Shown here: positions 25,381 to 37,679 of the stretch, piece after piece | Layout: each line of letters opens with the position of its first letter | Position numbering within the stretch: position 1 is the first letter of the stretch | Assembly: GCA_034766995.1 (NCBI GenBank) | Contig: CM068315.1 | Location: forward strand, 43,660,318-43,724,317 | Direction of reading: 5' to 3' | Origin: Acanthacorydalis orientalis | Taxonomy: Eukaryota; Arthropoda; Insecta; Megaloptera; Corydalidae | Length of the DNA: 64,000 nt | Translations under genes and position numbers: made by a program | Notes under the pieces: model-generated | What the model saw: only the letters and a program-made list of their open reading frames with translations | Database searches by the model: none | What the model was told of the DNA's origin: nothing

Positions 25381-25763
25381 CAGTGATCTTCAAGCTTTGT
25401 CGACGCACGGAACCCTTAAGATTACAATTTTTTGTGGAACCCCTACCATCCACAGAAAATTCAAAATGGGTACCTCACAAGCTTTGAAAATCAGCCATCT
25501 TACATGACAAAATTTTATTATTTACATCTGATTGAGGGTGGGTCATTATGTGTACTCATAAATATAATTTTACTACATAATAAGTATAAATACAGTTTTA
25601 TTATATAATAATAGGTATTTATAGAAATAAAAGAAATTATTATGAATTAACTATTTTGAATTTTTAGCTTTTCGGGTTTTTTCTTTGAAAATTCTTTTAA
25701 ATTTTGACTTTGACTTGCAAAATCTCTGATGAGATTACGTAGAAAAGAGTTTGAAGAGCACTG
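25381..25763. mobile_element. hAT-like MITE
   Basis: The left end CAGTGATCTTCAAGCTTT and right end (read inward) CAGTGCTCTTCAAACTCT form matching hAT-style TIRs. The 8 bases outside, GTCTATAC on the left and CTCTATAT on the right, agree at 6 of 8 positions and fit the nTnnnnAn target-site pattern known for hAT. The 383-bp interior has no transposase. Confidence 0.75.
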
Positions 25764-27445
25764 CTCTATATGAGCGAATGTACTCACAACAATGTATTTT
25801 CTGGTATGGAATACATTGTTGTATTACGTTTTGTGGTACTTAAAACGATTTTGTAAAACCGCTCTAAGCTATTTATATTCGACAGATAATAGTTTCATTT
25901 CCAAACGAATCCCTGTAATTGAAATAAATTATCATAAGCGTCTGATTATTATTATTATTATTTATTAGCTTTAATAGTTAAACTCGTGATCATTCTGTCC
26001 ATTAAGAACTTAAAATTATCACCTGATTTAATTATGTAATTGCTGGCGTTAAACGATTAATAGAATGCACTAAGGCCGGTACAATTAATGTTACAAAATA
26101 AAAAATCTAACTTGCTGACAGCAAGACATACAGCGAGAGAGAAATCGACATAGAAAGCAAGACAACAAGATTATAAATTAGCAAGCAAATTTACCTGATT
26201 TTTTTATGGTTTTCTTGAATTATCGAAATTCAAGATGAAACAATTCAAAAATGTGTGAAGTGAATAATTTTTTTTATTATTATAATTTTCGTTATGTCAA
26301 TTTAAAATAGATTCGAGCCCCTTAAACACTCATTATTTCAAATATAAGACTCTGAGGTTCATCATTTACGTGGTATAGATTTTCTGATCGCATCGTGACT
26401 TGAAAATCTTGTGTTATAGGATAATTTTTCGTAAATCATAATGTGACCAATTCTTGCTGTTCAACCAATAAAGCTTCTAAGTATCTACGGAGATATTCTT
26501 TCTACTGATCTGTTCGATTAGAATATTAAATTTATAATGTATTTTACTTAACTTTATTTCATTTATAGCTGTTCTTCATGTTCTGTTTCTTTGTACGATT
26601 ATTGTTTTTATCTCATACAACTAGTTTTCACTTTTCAATGATTTTCAAACATTTTAATTTCTTCGTTTATATCAAATAACAAAAATATGAACCCATAAGA
26701 AAAAATCATAGACTTCTTATTTACAGATACTATAACTGAGCACGAAAACAAGGATAATATGTGCTTTCGGTTTCTAGAAATAATAATATAATCAGTGAAA
26801 TCCACATAAATTAAAATAAATTATAAGAAAAATAAACTTCTGATACAATGACCAAATTTACTGTCATGAATGAATTCTTTTTTCGCTCCATAAATTACAA
26901 ATAATGTTTCTGATCAAAAATGTTTAGTAAATGATTATTTATCGTTTTTGATTATTTATTATGCACATTTTAGTGAAATGAAATAATAAGTAAATATTAA
27001 ACATTTTAATAACAGTTAATTCACTTGTTAAAAACAAATATAATCGAAGGATATTTTTTATATAAGTCGATTATAAATAAAACTCTTTTAAATTAGAAAA
27101 ATAAAATGTCTTAGTAATTTTCTCAAAAACGCAACAGATTTGAAAATATGAAGATCGATAAGAAAATAATGATGATGATGATGATGATTCTATCTTAAAA
27201 TAATCACAGATACACGAAGAGTAAATTAATATAACACATTTTTTGTAACCGAATCTGCAAGAAAATATTGATATAGACATGTACAAAAAATATTTTAAGT
27301 TTTAAGTTTAATAACCTGTTATGTGAATTAAATATTAATTTTTTATTACATTTTAGAATGAAATAAACGTTTAAATTGATAAATAATTGATTTCTTTTAT
27401 ATATGAGTAGGAAAATATTGTCATTTTAAAAAGATATAAATAGAC

Positions 27446-27446
<1 letters not shown>

Positions 27447-27485
<39 letters not shown>
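27447..27485. repeat. (TA)n microsatellite
   Basis: A pure TA array. Confidence 0.95.
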
Positions 27486-27487
<2 letters not shown>

Positions 27488-28159
27488 ATTTCATATATTA
27501 TTTCAGATGCATTCCATTCCCTGTAATAATATTTATTTAAAACATCTCAGTGATGTTCCAATCATGAATATGATTCACTAGTAACATTCTAAACACTGTA
27601 TTCGAATTTCATACATGATTGGTATTTACATAAGGTGAATCGTGAACGTAAAATAGATGAAAAGTTTCCATCGGCACGTATGAATATATCAGAGGACTGT
27701 AGACATACATTTCAATTCGAACTAAAGCACCTAGCTCCTGTGTGATGATGTTCAAAAGTTAAATAAATGAGATAAATGTAGATATTTCAACAGCAGTTTC
27801 ATATACTAGTTCCCTGGATGAAATTTAGCAATCGCAAAATGTTTGGTCATTTTGTTTTAACTTTAGAGTTCTGTTCTCTATCTGAATATTTTTTAGATTA
27901 TTTTTTTTAATATCGAGCAGTACGAATCAATCAACGGATCGAATAGTAGAAACAGACATTTATGATTAAAATGTATCATTAGTATTTTTCATACATTTTT
28001 TTCATTTTTAGACGAAAGTTTTGTGGCTATATTTTATTATCATATTTTAGGTATTTATAAAATGAAAAATCAATTTTTATACACAGTATTTTTATACAAT
28101 ATCACTTTTTATAAAATAAAAAGTCACTTTTTATACACATAAATCGATTTTATTTACTG

Positions 28160-28161
<2 letters not shown>

Positions 28162-28209
<48 letters not shown>
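28162..28209. repeat. (TA)n microsatellite
   Basis: A pure TA array at the left border of the GATA-type satellite. Confidence 0.95.
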
Positions 28210-28212
<3 letters not shown>

Positions 28213-28379
28213 GAGAAAGAGAGAGGCAGGCAAGTAGACAGTAAGTTACATCAACATAACAAGACAACATTTAAAAAGTTAACAAAACATATTAACAATG
28301 TAGCAAATTAAAAAGGTAGAAAATCAGCAAATATGTAACAGATATATAGGTTGGCATGTAAACAAGATAATAAATGTGA

Positions 28380-28920
28380 ATGATAACAATTGCGCTAGAT
28401 AGAAACTTTTCAAGATAGCAATTGTGCAAGAGAGAGAGTGTGCAAGATAGCAAGTGTGGAAAATAGCAAGTGTGCAAGATAGAGAGTGTGAAAGATAGCA
28501 AGTGTGTAGAATATATAGAAAGATAGCAAGACAAATGAATAGATAGATAGGAAGATAAATAGTTAACTATATAGCAATATTGGTCGATTGATAGCAAGAT
28601 AGACAGATAAGCAAGAAGATGGTTAATAAAATTCCAAGATAGATAAATAAATAAATAGTAAAATAGATAGATAGTAAGATAAATAGATATGAAAATATAA
28701 TAGATAGATAGCAAGATAGATAGATAGCAAAATAGACAAATAGCAAGATAGATAGTTAGCAAGAGAAATAGTAAAATAGATATCACGATAGATAAATAAA
28801 GAGATAACAATATAAATAGCAAAATAGACAGATATCAATATAGATAAATATAAAGATAGAAAGAAAAAGAGATAGTAGGATAGATAACAAAATTTGCTAA
28901 CAAGATAGATAGATTTTTTT
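28380..28920. repeat. GATA-type satellite grading from a 16-bp minisatellite
   Basis: From about 28405 to 28505 a loose unit of the type 'GATAGCAAGTGTGNAA' repeats. It then passes into irregular runs of GATA, AGATAGATA and GATAGCAA to about 28915. The 176-codon minus-strand open frame over this stretch (28292-28822) is a by-product of the missing stop codons in (TATC)n and is not a gene. Confidence 0.85.
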
Positions 28921-29121
28921 ATTATTTAATACGTGTATTGCGTTTTGACAATTTATAATCATACTGTAGCCTATCCTAAAAGTCCTGGGTGTAATCAAAT
29001 ATGCCACAAAATCCTTATTTTATCCATAAATAAACAAATAATGTTATCCTCATTTTTTGCCTATAATTGTGTTATTTTCCATCGTACTTGTCCATTTTTC
29101 TATACAAATCTTATATCTTAC

Positions 29122-29254
29122 GTCTGAGATCGTTTCTCCTACTACCGATTTCAATCCTCATCATCTTCAGATAGATCTTAATCCGTCTGTTGAAGATTTT
29201 CTTGAAGATTATGAAAGTCGAACCCGAATGCACAAAGAACGACTTCCTGTGTAA
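29122..29254 (+). CDS. Possible terminal coding exon or gene fragment, unidentified
   Basis: A stretch reading 'SEIVSPTTDFNPHHLQIDLN' then 'PSVEDFLEDYESRTRMHKER' and ending LPV-stop has mixed codons and a protein-like composition unlike the surrounding AT-rich DNA. Acceptor-like sites lie at 29132 (CTGAG) and 29169 (CTTCAG). No upstream exon was found and I do not recognise the family. It could be the last exon of an unseen gene, a retrocopy fragment, or chance. Confidence 0.25.
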
Positions 29255-29523
29255 CCTACAGTATTCGTACACGATAATCTGGTTTCGATAACTTTTTTAA
29301 AATTGACCAATTCTCATATTATCCTGTCCCTATTACAATAACTATACAACACAGTAATATGATTCAAATTCACTTCATTTATAGATATGTATCATCATAA
29401 CGTCACTGCAAACATGATTGGTATACTTGTTTAATGTGATACCACAACAATCCGATAGCTAATAGTTGTCGCTCTTCTGTCACGCCTAAATATTCACAAT
29501 TAGATTGCAGATGAATATATAAC

Positions 29524-29525
<2 letters not shown>

Positions 29526-29589
<64 letters not shown>
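29526..29589. repeat. (TA)n microsatellite
   Basis: A pure TA array. Confidence 0.95.
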
Positions 29590-29591
<2 letters not shown>

Positions 29592-30209
29592 ATTGATAGG
29601 TTTTGAGCACATATAACAATTTTAAATTATTATACATGAGGGTCAATGAATACACGTACATAAACTGTATCTATTTGAAACTGAATTACAATTATACGCT
29701 ATAGTTATTATATATTATTGATGAAAATCATGATTAGTGTAAGTAATTAATTTATTAAATTACACGGTGATTGAAGGGATGAGTTGAAATGATGTTATGT
29801 GACAATATTTCAGTAGCATGTGACCACAAAATGTGTTAGTTTATATTTCAAAATTATTTTTACGTTAAAATAAAATGATCTAATATACTACAGAGTTAAA
29901 ATAATAATGATTTTTTTAGCAGAAAAAAATTAAATTATAATAATATAAATATTTTTTTAATAAAACACATATTTGAAACATTAATATTTCACAACAAATG
30001 TTTTATAAGATTTAGAAAGTAAATAAAATAATTAATCAAACATTATTTACTACAGAGAAATTTTTGAATTTATTTTAGAATTAAAAATCTATTATAAATA
30101 GATATTTAAAAAAAATGACAAAAATCAAGTTTAAATTTTACACAATCTTTTTTTAGTATCGAATTATTTTTACTTTCATAGATAAATGTTTCACTCGCCA
30201 CAGGAACAA

Positions 30210-30788
30210 TAAAATTGATAGAAAAATAATTGCAATTTATGACCTTCAAATTCAGATACATTTACATATTTTTTGATTTTCCTAGCTGTTTCAAATGATC
30301 CAGAACTGTTAGATGACTAACGCCTAAATTTTGTGCAAATTCTCGAATTGTTGTGCGTATTCTGATTCAATTAACGCATTAAGTTGGTCGTTATGAACTG
30401 AAGAAGAACGACCGTGATGTTCTTCATCTTAAAATCTCTCGTCTCCAGCACGAAATTTTTGAAACCACAATTGTAACCACCGTATATTCCTTAACGGTAC
30501 CCATACCAAAAGTATCGTTAAGTTTACGAGCAGTATCTGCTGCTTTACCATCCGTTTTGAATTCATACAAAAAATTTGGTGTTATTTGCTTCTTTTCCAT
30601 CTTTAATTCAATAGCTCAATTTGAAGCAAAATTAATAATAAAACCAAAGTCGATGTTAACAAAATACAGACCGAAAAATTCACTTAAAAATAATATTAAC
30701 ATGAACACGATGAAATGACACTTTCATTGAAAAAAATAAGGTTATAATTCAAAAAACAAAAACCGCAACTATTTTCCTATCAACCTAA
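30210..30788 (-). mobile_element. Internally deleted mariner (copy 2)
   Basis: Same family and same structure as 1214-1764, on the opposite strand. The element's 5' terminus (right side) reads TTAGGTTGATAGGAAAATAG with a flanking TA; the left terminus is more decayed. Minus-strand frames give a start at about 30599 ('MEKKQITPNFLYEFKTDGKA'), then 'ARKLNDTFGMGTVKEYTV', then frameshifted HTH sequence and an 'IREFAQNLGVS'-like stretch. The catalytic domain is missing at about the same point as in the other two copies. Confidence 0.85.
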
Positions 30789-32750
30789 TATTATTAAATT
30801 CGAAAGTACAGTAAAGTATTTTGGAACTTAACGCTTTAAGAACAATGCGCATAAGTAACAATTAAAAATGATGAATAATCAACTAAGAAGCATTTTCAAT
30901 GAAAACAAAATGTTTGGAAATATAATTTTTGGTTCCTATCCAACAAAGATTATTGATTTAAAAAATTTGTAAATTAGAGTATTGAACTCTGAATAATTGT
31001 TTGACCAAATTAATTTGGATGCATAATCTAAATTTTAACTGATTTTATAACACACTGTTTAATGAAACGAAAGAATTAAAAAATGGTTCGATCGGCAAAA
31101 TCGATAGAAGCATACAAGAATTGAATATAAAACATTGTTCATATATCAATCTATTACAATACTTGTCTCAGAGCAGACAAAAACAGATTGTTTCCTTGAC
31201 TCTTTTCCATAACTAAAGTATTTGAGTTAATTTGTTATTGAATGATTGTTCCATCACTATGTTTGGTATAAAACTGCACGTGTTTCAAATATAACATTCT
31301 ATGATGAATTTGGACACGAAATTCAATTTCATTTCTTTTCAATCAATATCCTGCCTGTATTTTTAAAGCGCGCGTAGTGTCTTTCGCAGAATGAATTGTA
31401 TCGTCACAAATGGATATTGTATATTTTGACATTGTCGGTATTATATATTGTCGAACTGGGGATAGTATTATTGGTTGAATCTACTATACATCAATGGAAT
31501 GTTCTATATCTCTTTTTTGAAACATATATTCAAATTGATTTTATTATATTACAGTCATTTGTAAAAATCTTTCACGATTAATTAAATTTATTTGCAAGTG
31601 CTTTTAAATAGTCTTATTTTAAATAAATGTTATACTAATCATTGATTTTCGAATAGATTTTAAATATACTTTATATACTTTTTATTAATTTTATTATAAA
31701 ATTAAACCTATAAAACTCAAATATGTTTTTCACGATAAACAAACAAAAATTAATATTAAAAAAACAATCCTGCCAGCATTAAATAAATATACATATTTTG
31801 CTGAAATAAATATGGAAAATATGGAATATTAATGATTGTGGTTTGACCCGATGTTGGAAAAAATTATATTCTGTAAATAAAGAATGTTTAACGTGTCTTG
31901 CTCTTATTTATTATTCAGTAAATGTTTCATGTTTAAATAAAGAAAATTCGGTAAAGTCGAACTATTTGAATGTATTAAGCAGTACTGAAAATATTGTTCA
32001 ACGAGAGATTATAAATAAATATTGTTTAATTTATACAGTTTTTTCACTGTTTATTTGTTAATTAAACAATAGAGAAGAAAAAATATTACCGGAAATAATA
32101 TTTTTTCTGATTATGAAAGAATTTATCGAACGAACATTTATTTTATTTTCATGATTATTAAATTTAATAGCTGAATTGTATATTTTTATCTTTTTTATTT
32201 TTTTAAAAAAAACCTGTATAATTTTATATTAATTAACAAAAAGTAAACTGTAAGAATGTATATATGTATATAAACGATTACTATGATTGAATTCCTAAAC
32301 GATTTTTGCAATGCTGCGAATCGTTTTTACACTAAACATAAAATACTGTAAAAAAGCTCTAATGCTGTTTGTTCATCTGTAACAAGAATAATTTATTATT
32401 TAACTTATTTACGAACAACGTCGAGGTCTAGACTGAAAGATAAATAAGGGTATATTTAAATATTTTTCAAAAATCAAACGACGCTTTCACATTCGCATAT
32501 AACCATTGCTTTCAGCATAAGCTCCTAACTCCCGTTTTGTAATATATGTATATGTATGCGTACCCCGCATGCAGACTCCGTGAAAGTTTCAAAAAATTGC
32601 CAAAGCTTTACCGCAGACGTACACAGTCACTCACACAGAATATATACGCGCATGTGTATTTATGTATATTCACAGGCGGTTGATTGTAAAAAGAATATTT
32701 CGATGTTATATTCTGTAACTCAAATATGAAACGTAACGTACATACATATA

Positions 32751-32752
<2 letters not shown>

Positions 32753-32813
<61 letters not shown>

Positions 32814-32818
32814 ATATA
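32753..32818. repeat. (TA)n microsatellite
   Basis: A TA array with one TTTA interruption. Confidence 0.95.
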
Positions 32819-33619
32819 GATCAGTCAGCAGAGATCGGTTGAGATGAGCTTTCATATAAACGTCACTAACAACTGATGATATATTAAATGGATTTGATTT
32901 CAAAACTTACAGTAATTAAAATTCAAATTACAATGATATTACATGTACGTATACGTTCCCTTTATTTGACTTAATTTTCCTTACTTCTCTCATAATTATA
33001 TGTTTAAAAAAATCAAACTGTACATATTTACATGATATTTCATATATTCTTGCTAATTCAATAGAAATATTATTGTATATCTAGGATACATAAAATTTAT
33101 GAAGGAAATTTGAAAATGCCGAGACTTGAAATGTAGATATGAATGCTATGTGTAAAATATTTATTGCGTTGTATTGCCATACCAATTTTGTAAAGAGATA
33201 TGAAATATCCTTTGCAGTTTGTTGTAAACAGCAGTTTAACTCTTTGCACTTTAACGACGAATTTCACTCACTATCCCATTCTTTACATCAACTCGAACGG
33301 TACTTCAAAAAAAATGTATAATCAATTTGAGTAGGTATAATTTTTTGATTTTTTTCTTTATAAAGATTTCGGATTTGCTGATTTCCATAGAAAAAAATCT
33401 TGGAGTGTAAAAAGGGTTAAATATTCATCTCATTGTATTTTTTAAAGTGAATAAGGTTAAACATCGTTCATTGGTTAAGTTTTTTGTTAAAAAAAGATTT
33501 AATAACAACGGATTTTTTAACTATATGACAGATATATTAAATAAAAGGGCATATTTATTTAGAAGTTTGAGAAAATAGATTGCAGAATTTAAATGTGATC
33601 TTACAATCTTGGAAGATTA

Positions 33620-34450
33620 ATCTCAGTGAATGCCTAAAAATATTACAACAGAAATCATCAATAAATTCTACAATATTATTTTAGCAGAATGGCTACTAAA
33701 AGTGTTTAAAATTTCTAACGCTTTGAGTATCTCGGTTGATTTGGAATTTCAAATCATAACCGAAAAATTAGTTATGAAAAAAATGTCAGCCAATGGCTGC
33801 TGCATTTGATGGCAATTGAACAAAAACACCATCGAATGCAAATTTCTGAAGAGTGTTGCGACCGTTTTATAAAATATGCGATTGATTTAATTCATCAATT
33901 TTTAACCAGTAATGAAACTTGAGTCTGTTATTATATCCCAGAAAAAATACAATAGTCAAGACAATGGAAGCATCGCGATTCTCCACCACCAAAAGAAGAA
34001 AAGTTCATTTTGCCTACAAGAAAAGTTATGGCTTCTATTTTTTGTAATTCAAACGAGATATATCTGACTGGTAGTATTCTAAAGAATAAGACAATAACGA
34101 GACAGTATTATACTAATAATTTGGACTAATTAAACAAAAATTTTTTTAAGAAAAGTACTAGTTTTTCAAAGAAAATGAATACTTTTCATCAGAATTATAA
34201 AACTTCCATATAAATGCAATTTTTTTGACTAACATCGTCAAATTGAAACACGATTGATAGCCCCATCCACCGTATCCACCTCATATATCTCCATTTGACT
34301 TCTGTCTATTTCCAAAGCTCAAAAAGTCCTTAGTGGCAAGCAATTTTCTTCAAATGATGAGCTAAAAGTGACAGTAAATGGCTATTTTGAGGACCTTAAG
34401 GAATCTTATATCCGACATAGGATAAAGCCGCCGAAGCATTACTAGATAAC
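33620..34450 (+). pseudogene. Decayed mariner transposase (irritans-like)
   Basis: Fragments in successive frames follow the order of a mariner transposase. First is 'TTEIINKFYNIIL' (about 33640) and HTH-like sequence to 'LVMKKMSANG'. Then come 'QISEECCDRFIKYAIDLIHQ', 'YYIPEKIQ' with 'RQWKHRDSPPPKEEK' (first catalytic region), 'GKVMASIF'-like 'RKVMASIFCNSNEIYLTGSI', 'FHQNYKTS' (second catalytic region, Asp lost), and a C-terminal 'NGYFEDLKESYIRHRIK'-like end. Numerous stops and frameshifts occur, and TIRs were not located. This is a different mariner lineage from the 1214/30210/61359 family. Confidence 0.8.
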
Positions 34451-35050
34451 TAAGAAGATTATTTTAAAAAAAGATAAAAACATTTTTTTCATTATCAAGT
34501 AATGACATTTTCAAATTATCCTCGTTATACAAATTTATCTAAATGACTTTTTAATAGGTATTTTGTCAAATGAAATGTTATTGGTGTTTTTTTACTGTGC
34601 AGCAGAAAATCAACAGAAGCCATTTTTGTGGGATTATATGAAAAAAAATATATTTTTTAAATTTAAAAATATGATTCACTTACTACCATTGTTTAATATA
34701 GAAACCTGAAATAGATATTTTAATTTGGTATAAAATTACTACATAGACGACCTAATTTAAATTGTGTGATAGAAATAAAAATATTTATTTGTGTTTCACA
34801 ATTTCACAAAAAATGAAAAACATGTATAAAGTTTTAATAAAGTTAATAATTAAATAAGCTTAATTATATTGTGAATCATTTCCAAGAATCTCATTTCATA
34901 ACAATGTAAATGTATACACCTTCATTGCACTCCCTCACTCAGAAAACAAAACAAATGGATATTTTGTCTTATTTATATATGTAATTTGAACCAAACTGAA
35001 AAGGAATTCAAATAAACTAGCATAGAAATAATCGTAAATAACAAAACCCT

Positions 35051-35330
35051 CAGTATTGCCGCTCTACTGGTTCTGTTTGTCTCTATCGTCGGTTTTTCGT
35101 TTTCCGTCCGTCGTCTCGTTCAAATGAATTTGCGCCGGAAACGATTGCAACTTACGAACGAAAGTGAATGTCGACAGGCCAATTGATTTCGTTTGAATAT
35201 AACAATTTTCAAAGTGCATTCCACATCCCCGTATGTTAATTTTTCAATCTGTTCGATTCGTTCAAAACAAGTTAATTCCGATGATATTTATCTTCGTTTA
35301 CGGAACGACTTTTGCTGTCCGGTTGCAGGA
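35051..35330. promoter_or_regulatory. GC-richer island; possible first exon / promoter
   Basis: A CpG-containing block begins with an initiator-like CTCAGTATT (35049-35057). It has a plus-strand donor-like CCCC|GTATGT near 35230 and a short frame at 35125 (MNLRRKRLQL..). It may be an untranslated first exon or a regulatory island. There is no protein evidence. Confidence 0.22.
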
Positions 35331-35482
35331 AGCATTAGAAAACACATAAGGAAAACTGTTTTTTGTGTTTAAGGGAGACAAACAGCTGTATTCTGTTTGA
35401 TATAAATACGATTAAAATAAAAACAACTATTAATACAAATGTTCTGAGCAAGTATTTTTTTTAAAAAAAGGTAGAATCCAAT

Positions 35483-35484
<2 letters not shown>

Positions 35485-35529
<45 letters not shown>
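35485..35529. repeat. (TA)n microsatellite
   Basis: A pure TA array. Confidence 0.95.
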
Positions 35530-35532
<3 letters not shown>

Positions 35533-35665
35533 GTATGTTTTAATATCTTGGTTCATATACAGTATATTTTATTCAAAGTACATGACTTAGAATAGTCAGC
35601 ATTTGCTCTAAACGATAGATTTCTTCTGTTTTATTGCAATTTAATTTTTGTTTCTTTTGAATATA

Positions 35666-35668
<3 letters not shown>

Positions 35669-35720
<52 letters not shown>
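35669..35720. repeat. (TA)n microsatellite
   Basis: A pure TA array. Confidence 0.95.
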
Positions 35721-35724
<4 letters not shown>

Positions 35725-36255
35725 TTAAATTAAATAGTAATGTATCTAATTTCCAAAACTAAATAATAACTTGCAATCGATTCAGTTTTTTTATGAAATT
35801 ATGTAGCAGAACGTATATGAAACTAATTTTTATATAACAGACCTAGAATCTCAAAGAATAAATATGAATTCTATTACAAATATATGTTTTTCTTATCGTA
35901 AGCTTACCTGCATTTTAACTTGACATTTACTATATTTGGACTCTTAATTTTTATCTTACTATGATTACTTATTTAATTTTTCAGTTTATCAAGAAAAAAA
36001 TACATTAAAATAATATATCATAAAATTATTTCAAATTAATAAAATTTAACAAATAGAGAATTTTAAATATCATTTTATTAATAGACTGTATTTAGCTATC
36101 TCGAGGCTGTATTAACCATCTCGAATAAATATTTTTTATTATTTTATTGAGTAACTGATTTGACGTAGAGAAATTTTACAAATATGAATGAAAAAAATGT
36201 ATCTTAGAATATTTAAATCAATTTTCTTATTCTAATTCCAATAACACAAATTGAC

Positions 36256-36256
<1 letters not shown>

Positions 36257-36305
<49 letters not shown>
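36257..36305. repeat. Compound (TA)n(GA)n microsatellite
   Basis: A TA run of about nine units passes into a GA run of about fifteen units. Confidence 0.95.
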
Positions 36306-36308
<3 letters not shown>

Positions 36309-36755
36309 ATTCATGTGTAGCGATACTGAATACAACGAAGAATTCAGCTATAACGTCGAAAACATAAGCCGCATCAATACTTCTACAAAACTTTAAACAT
36401 AAATCGCATTGGTAGTACCATTCACTAATATCTGACTATATTTGAAAAATTTAATAAGATTATTGATTGAAAATTTAGTAGTATAATAATTGAAAATTGT
36501 TTGTAAAAAGTGTATTAATATTTAAGCAGAAAATTATAAATTGTTGTACATGATATGTTCCAATTAACATTTTTTTTGAAAAAAGTGTCCATATTTTCTT
36601 ATTTTAATATTTGATTAGTTCATTTATAAATGAAATAATATACATACTTATATTTATAAGTTCAGCATACATTTGGAACCGATTACAGTAATGACATTTC
36701 ACAGTATATCAAACGATAAATAAATAGTTACAATATATATATGTATATGTATACT

Positions 36756-36805
36756 AGGGGGCTTCGCCCCCTGCTCGTTAAGGTCAGCAACCCCCGGGCT
36801 TGCTG
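36756..36805. other. Two adjacent GC-rich hairpins
   Basis: 36756-36772 is a perfect 7-bp stem with a 3-base loop (AGGGGGC-TTC-GCCCCCT). 36785-36805 has perfect CAGCAA/TTGCTG arms around a CCCGGG core. Both stand out in AT-rich DNA about 300 bp before a mariner fragment. They could be the terminus of an unrecognised mobile element. Confidence 0.6.
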
Positions 36806-37089
36806 CGTTTGCTCATTTGTCAATTATAAGCGTATCATGTAACCAATGAAATAATAAACATATCAAATAAATAAGTCGACATCATGGATTTAAATATATA
36901 TATGTATATATATATATATGAAGGCATTTTGAAGAGTATTTTGGTTCGTATTCTCTCTGAGCGAGAGGAAGACAACTATAAATATTTTCATGTAGTTCCA
37001 TTCCTTTTAAGTGGTGCTTGTGAAGTTGTGAATTATTCTGCCATTAATTTTTAGTTTGACAGTTGTTTCAGCACAAGCGTTTCATGCGA

Positions 37090-37480
37090 AATTACAAAAT
37101 GAATAAAATCGGAATTCGAGATGTGACAGTTCTTTTTTAGAAGGGAAAACAGTGATTAAAATCCATGAGGGGATATTTTCCACACTGGATTAATTAGTCC
37201 ATCCTATGAAATAGTTCGACTTTAGGTGAAGGAATTTGAACGTGGCAGAACGAGCATTAAAGATGCACCAAGTTCAGGATACCGAGAACAGCTATGACGC
37301 CAGAAATCATCGATAAAGTCCAAGATTTGTTTTTTTTTCCGACCGGCGAATGAAAGTGAGTGAGAGGTTAGGTCATCTCAGCTGAGCGAACGCATTTAAT
37401 TATGCACAATGAGTTGCGTATGAAAAACCTCTCCTCTAGATAATTGCCACGTTTGTTTACTGCAGAGCAAAAATCAAGTC
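37090..37480 (+). pseudogene. Mariner transposase N-terminal fragment (second lineage)
   Basis: Starting at an ATG near 37099, broken frames read 'MNKI.FRDVTVLFFLEGKT'-like sequence, then 'VKEFERGRTSIKDAPSSGY', a 'PEIIDKVQDL'-like stretch and 'YCRAKIKS' at the end, in the order of a mariner DNA-binding domain and linker. The catalytic domain is absent. A run of Ts at 37329-37338 interrupts the frame. No TIRs were found. Confidence 0.7.
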
Positions 37481-37679
37481 TATATGTTTATGTATAAATA
37501 ATTAATAAATTGTATTTAGTTGAAACAAATCACGTTTCCTCAAAAGCTCATATCAGATTGACAATGGACACGCTTTTTTGTGTACACACGAGCGTGTGCG
37601 TTTATGTTTATATGTATTTACATGTAAGATAAATACATGACAGAAATTATAATTACCGAAAGCAGATGTACATTCACCG

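Larger units (their letters stand above)
16738..28161. other. Gene-poor intergenic region with several MITE-like elements
   Basis: No exon could be supported. Recognisable content is the pair of long-TIR elements (17252-17753, 23052-23588), a possible piggyBac-like MITE (21044-21370), a hAT-like MITE (25381-25763) and (TA)n arrays. A moderately GC-rich block at 21890-22060 ('GGTTCGCGCTCAGTACGG') is unexplained. Confidence 0.6.

Noticed and set aside
28292..28822. 176-codon minus-strand frame resembling a multi-pass membrane protein
   Set aside because: The hydrophobic Leu/Ile/Ser/Tyr pattern is simply (TATC)n read in frame.
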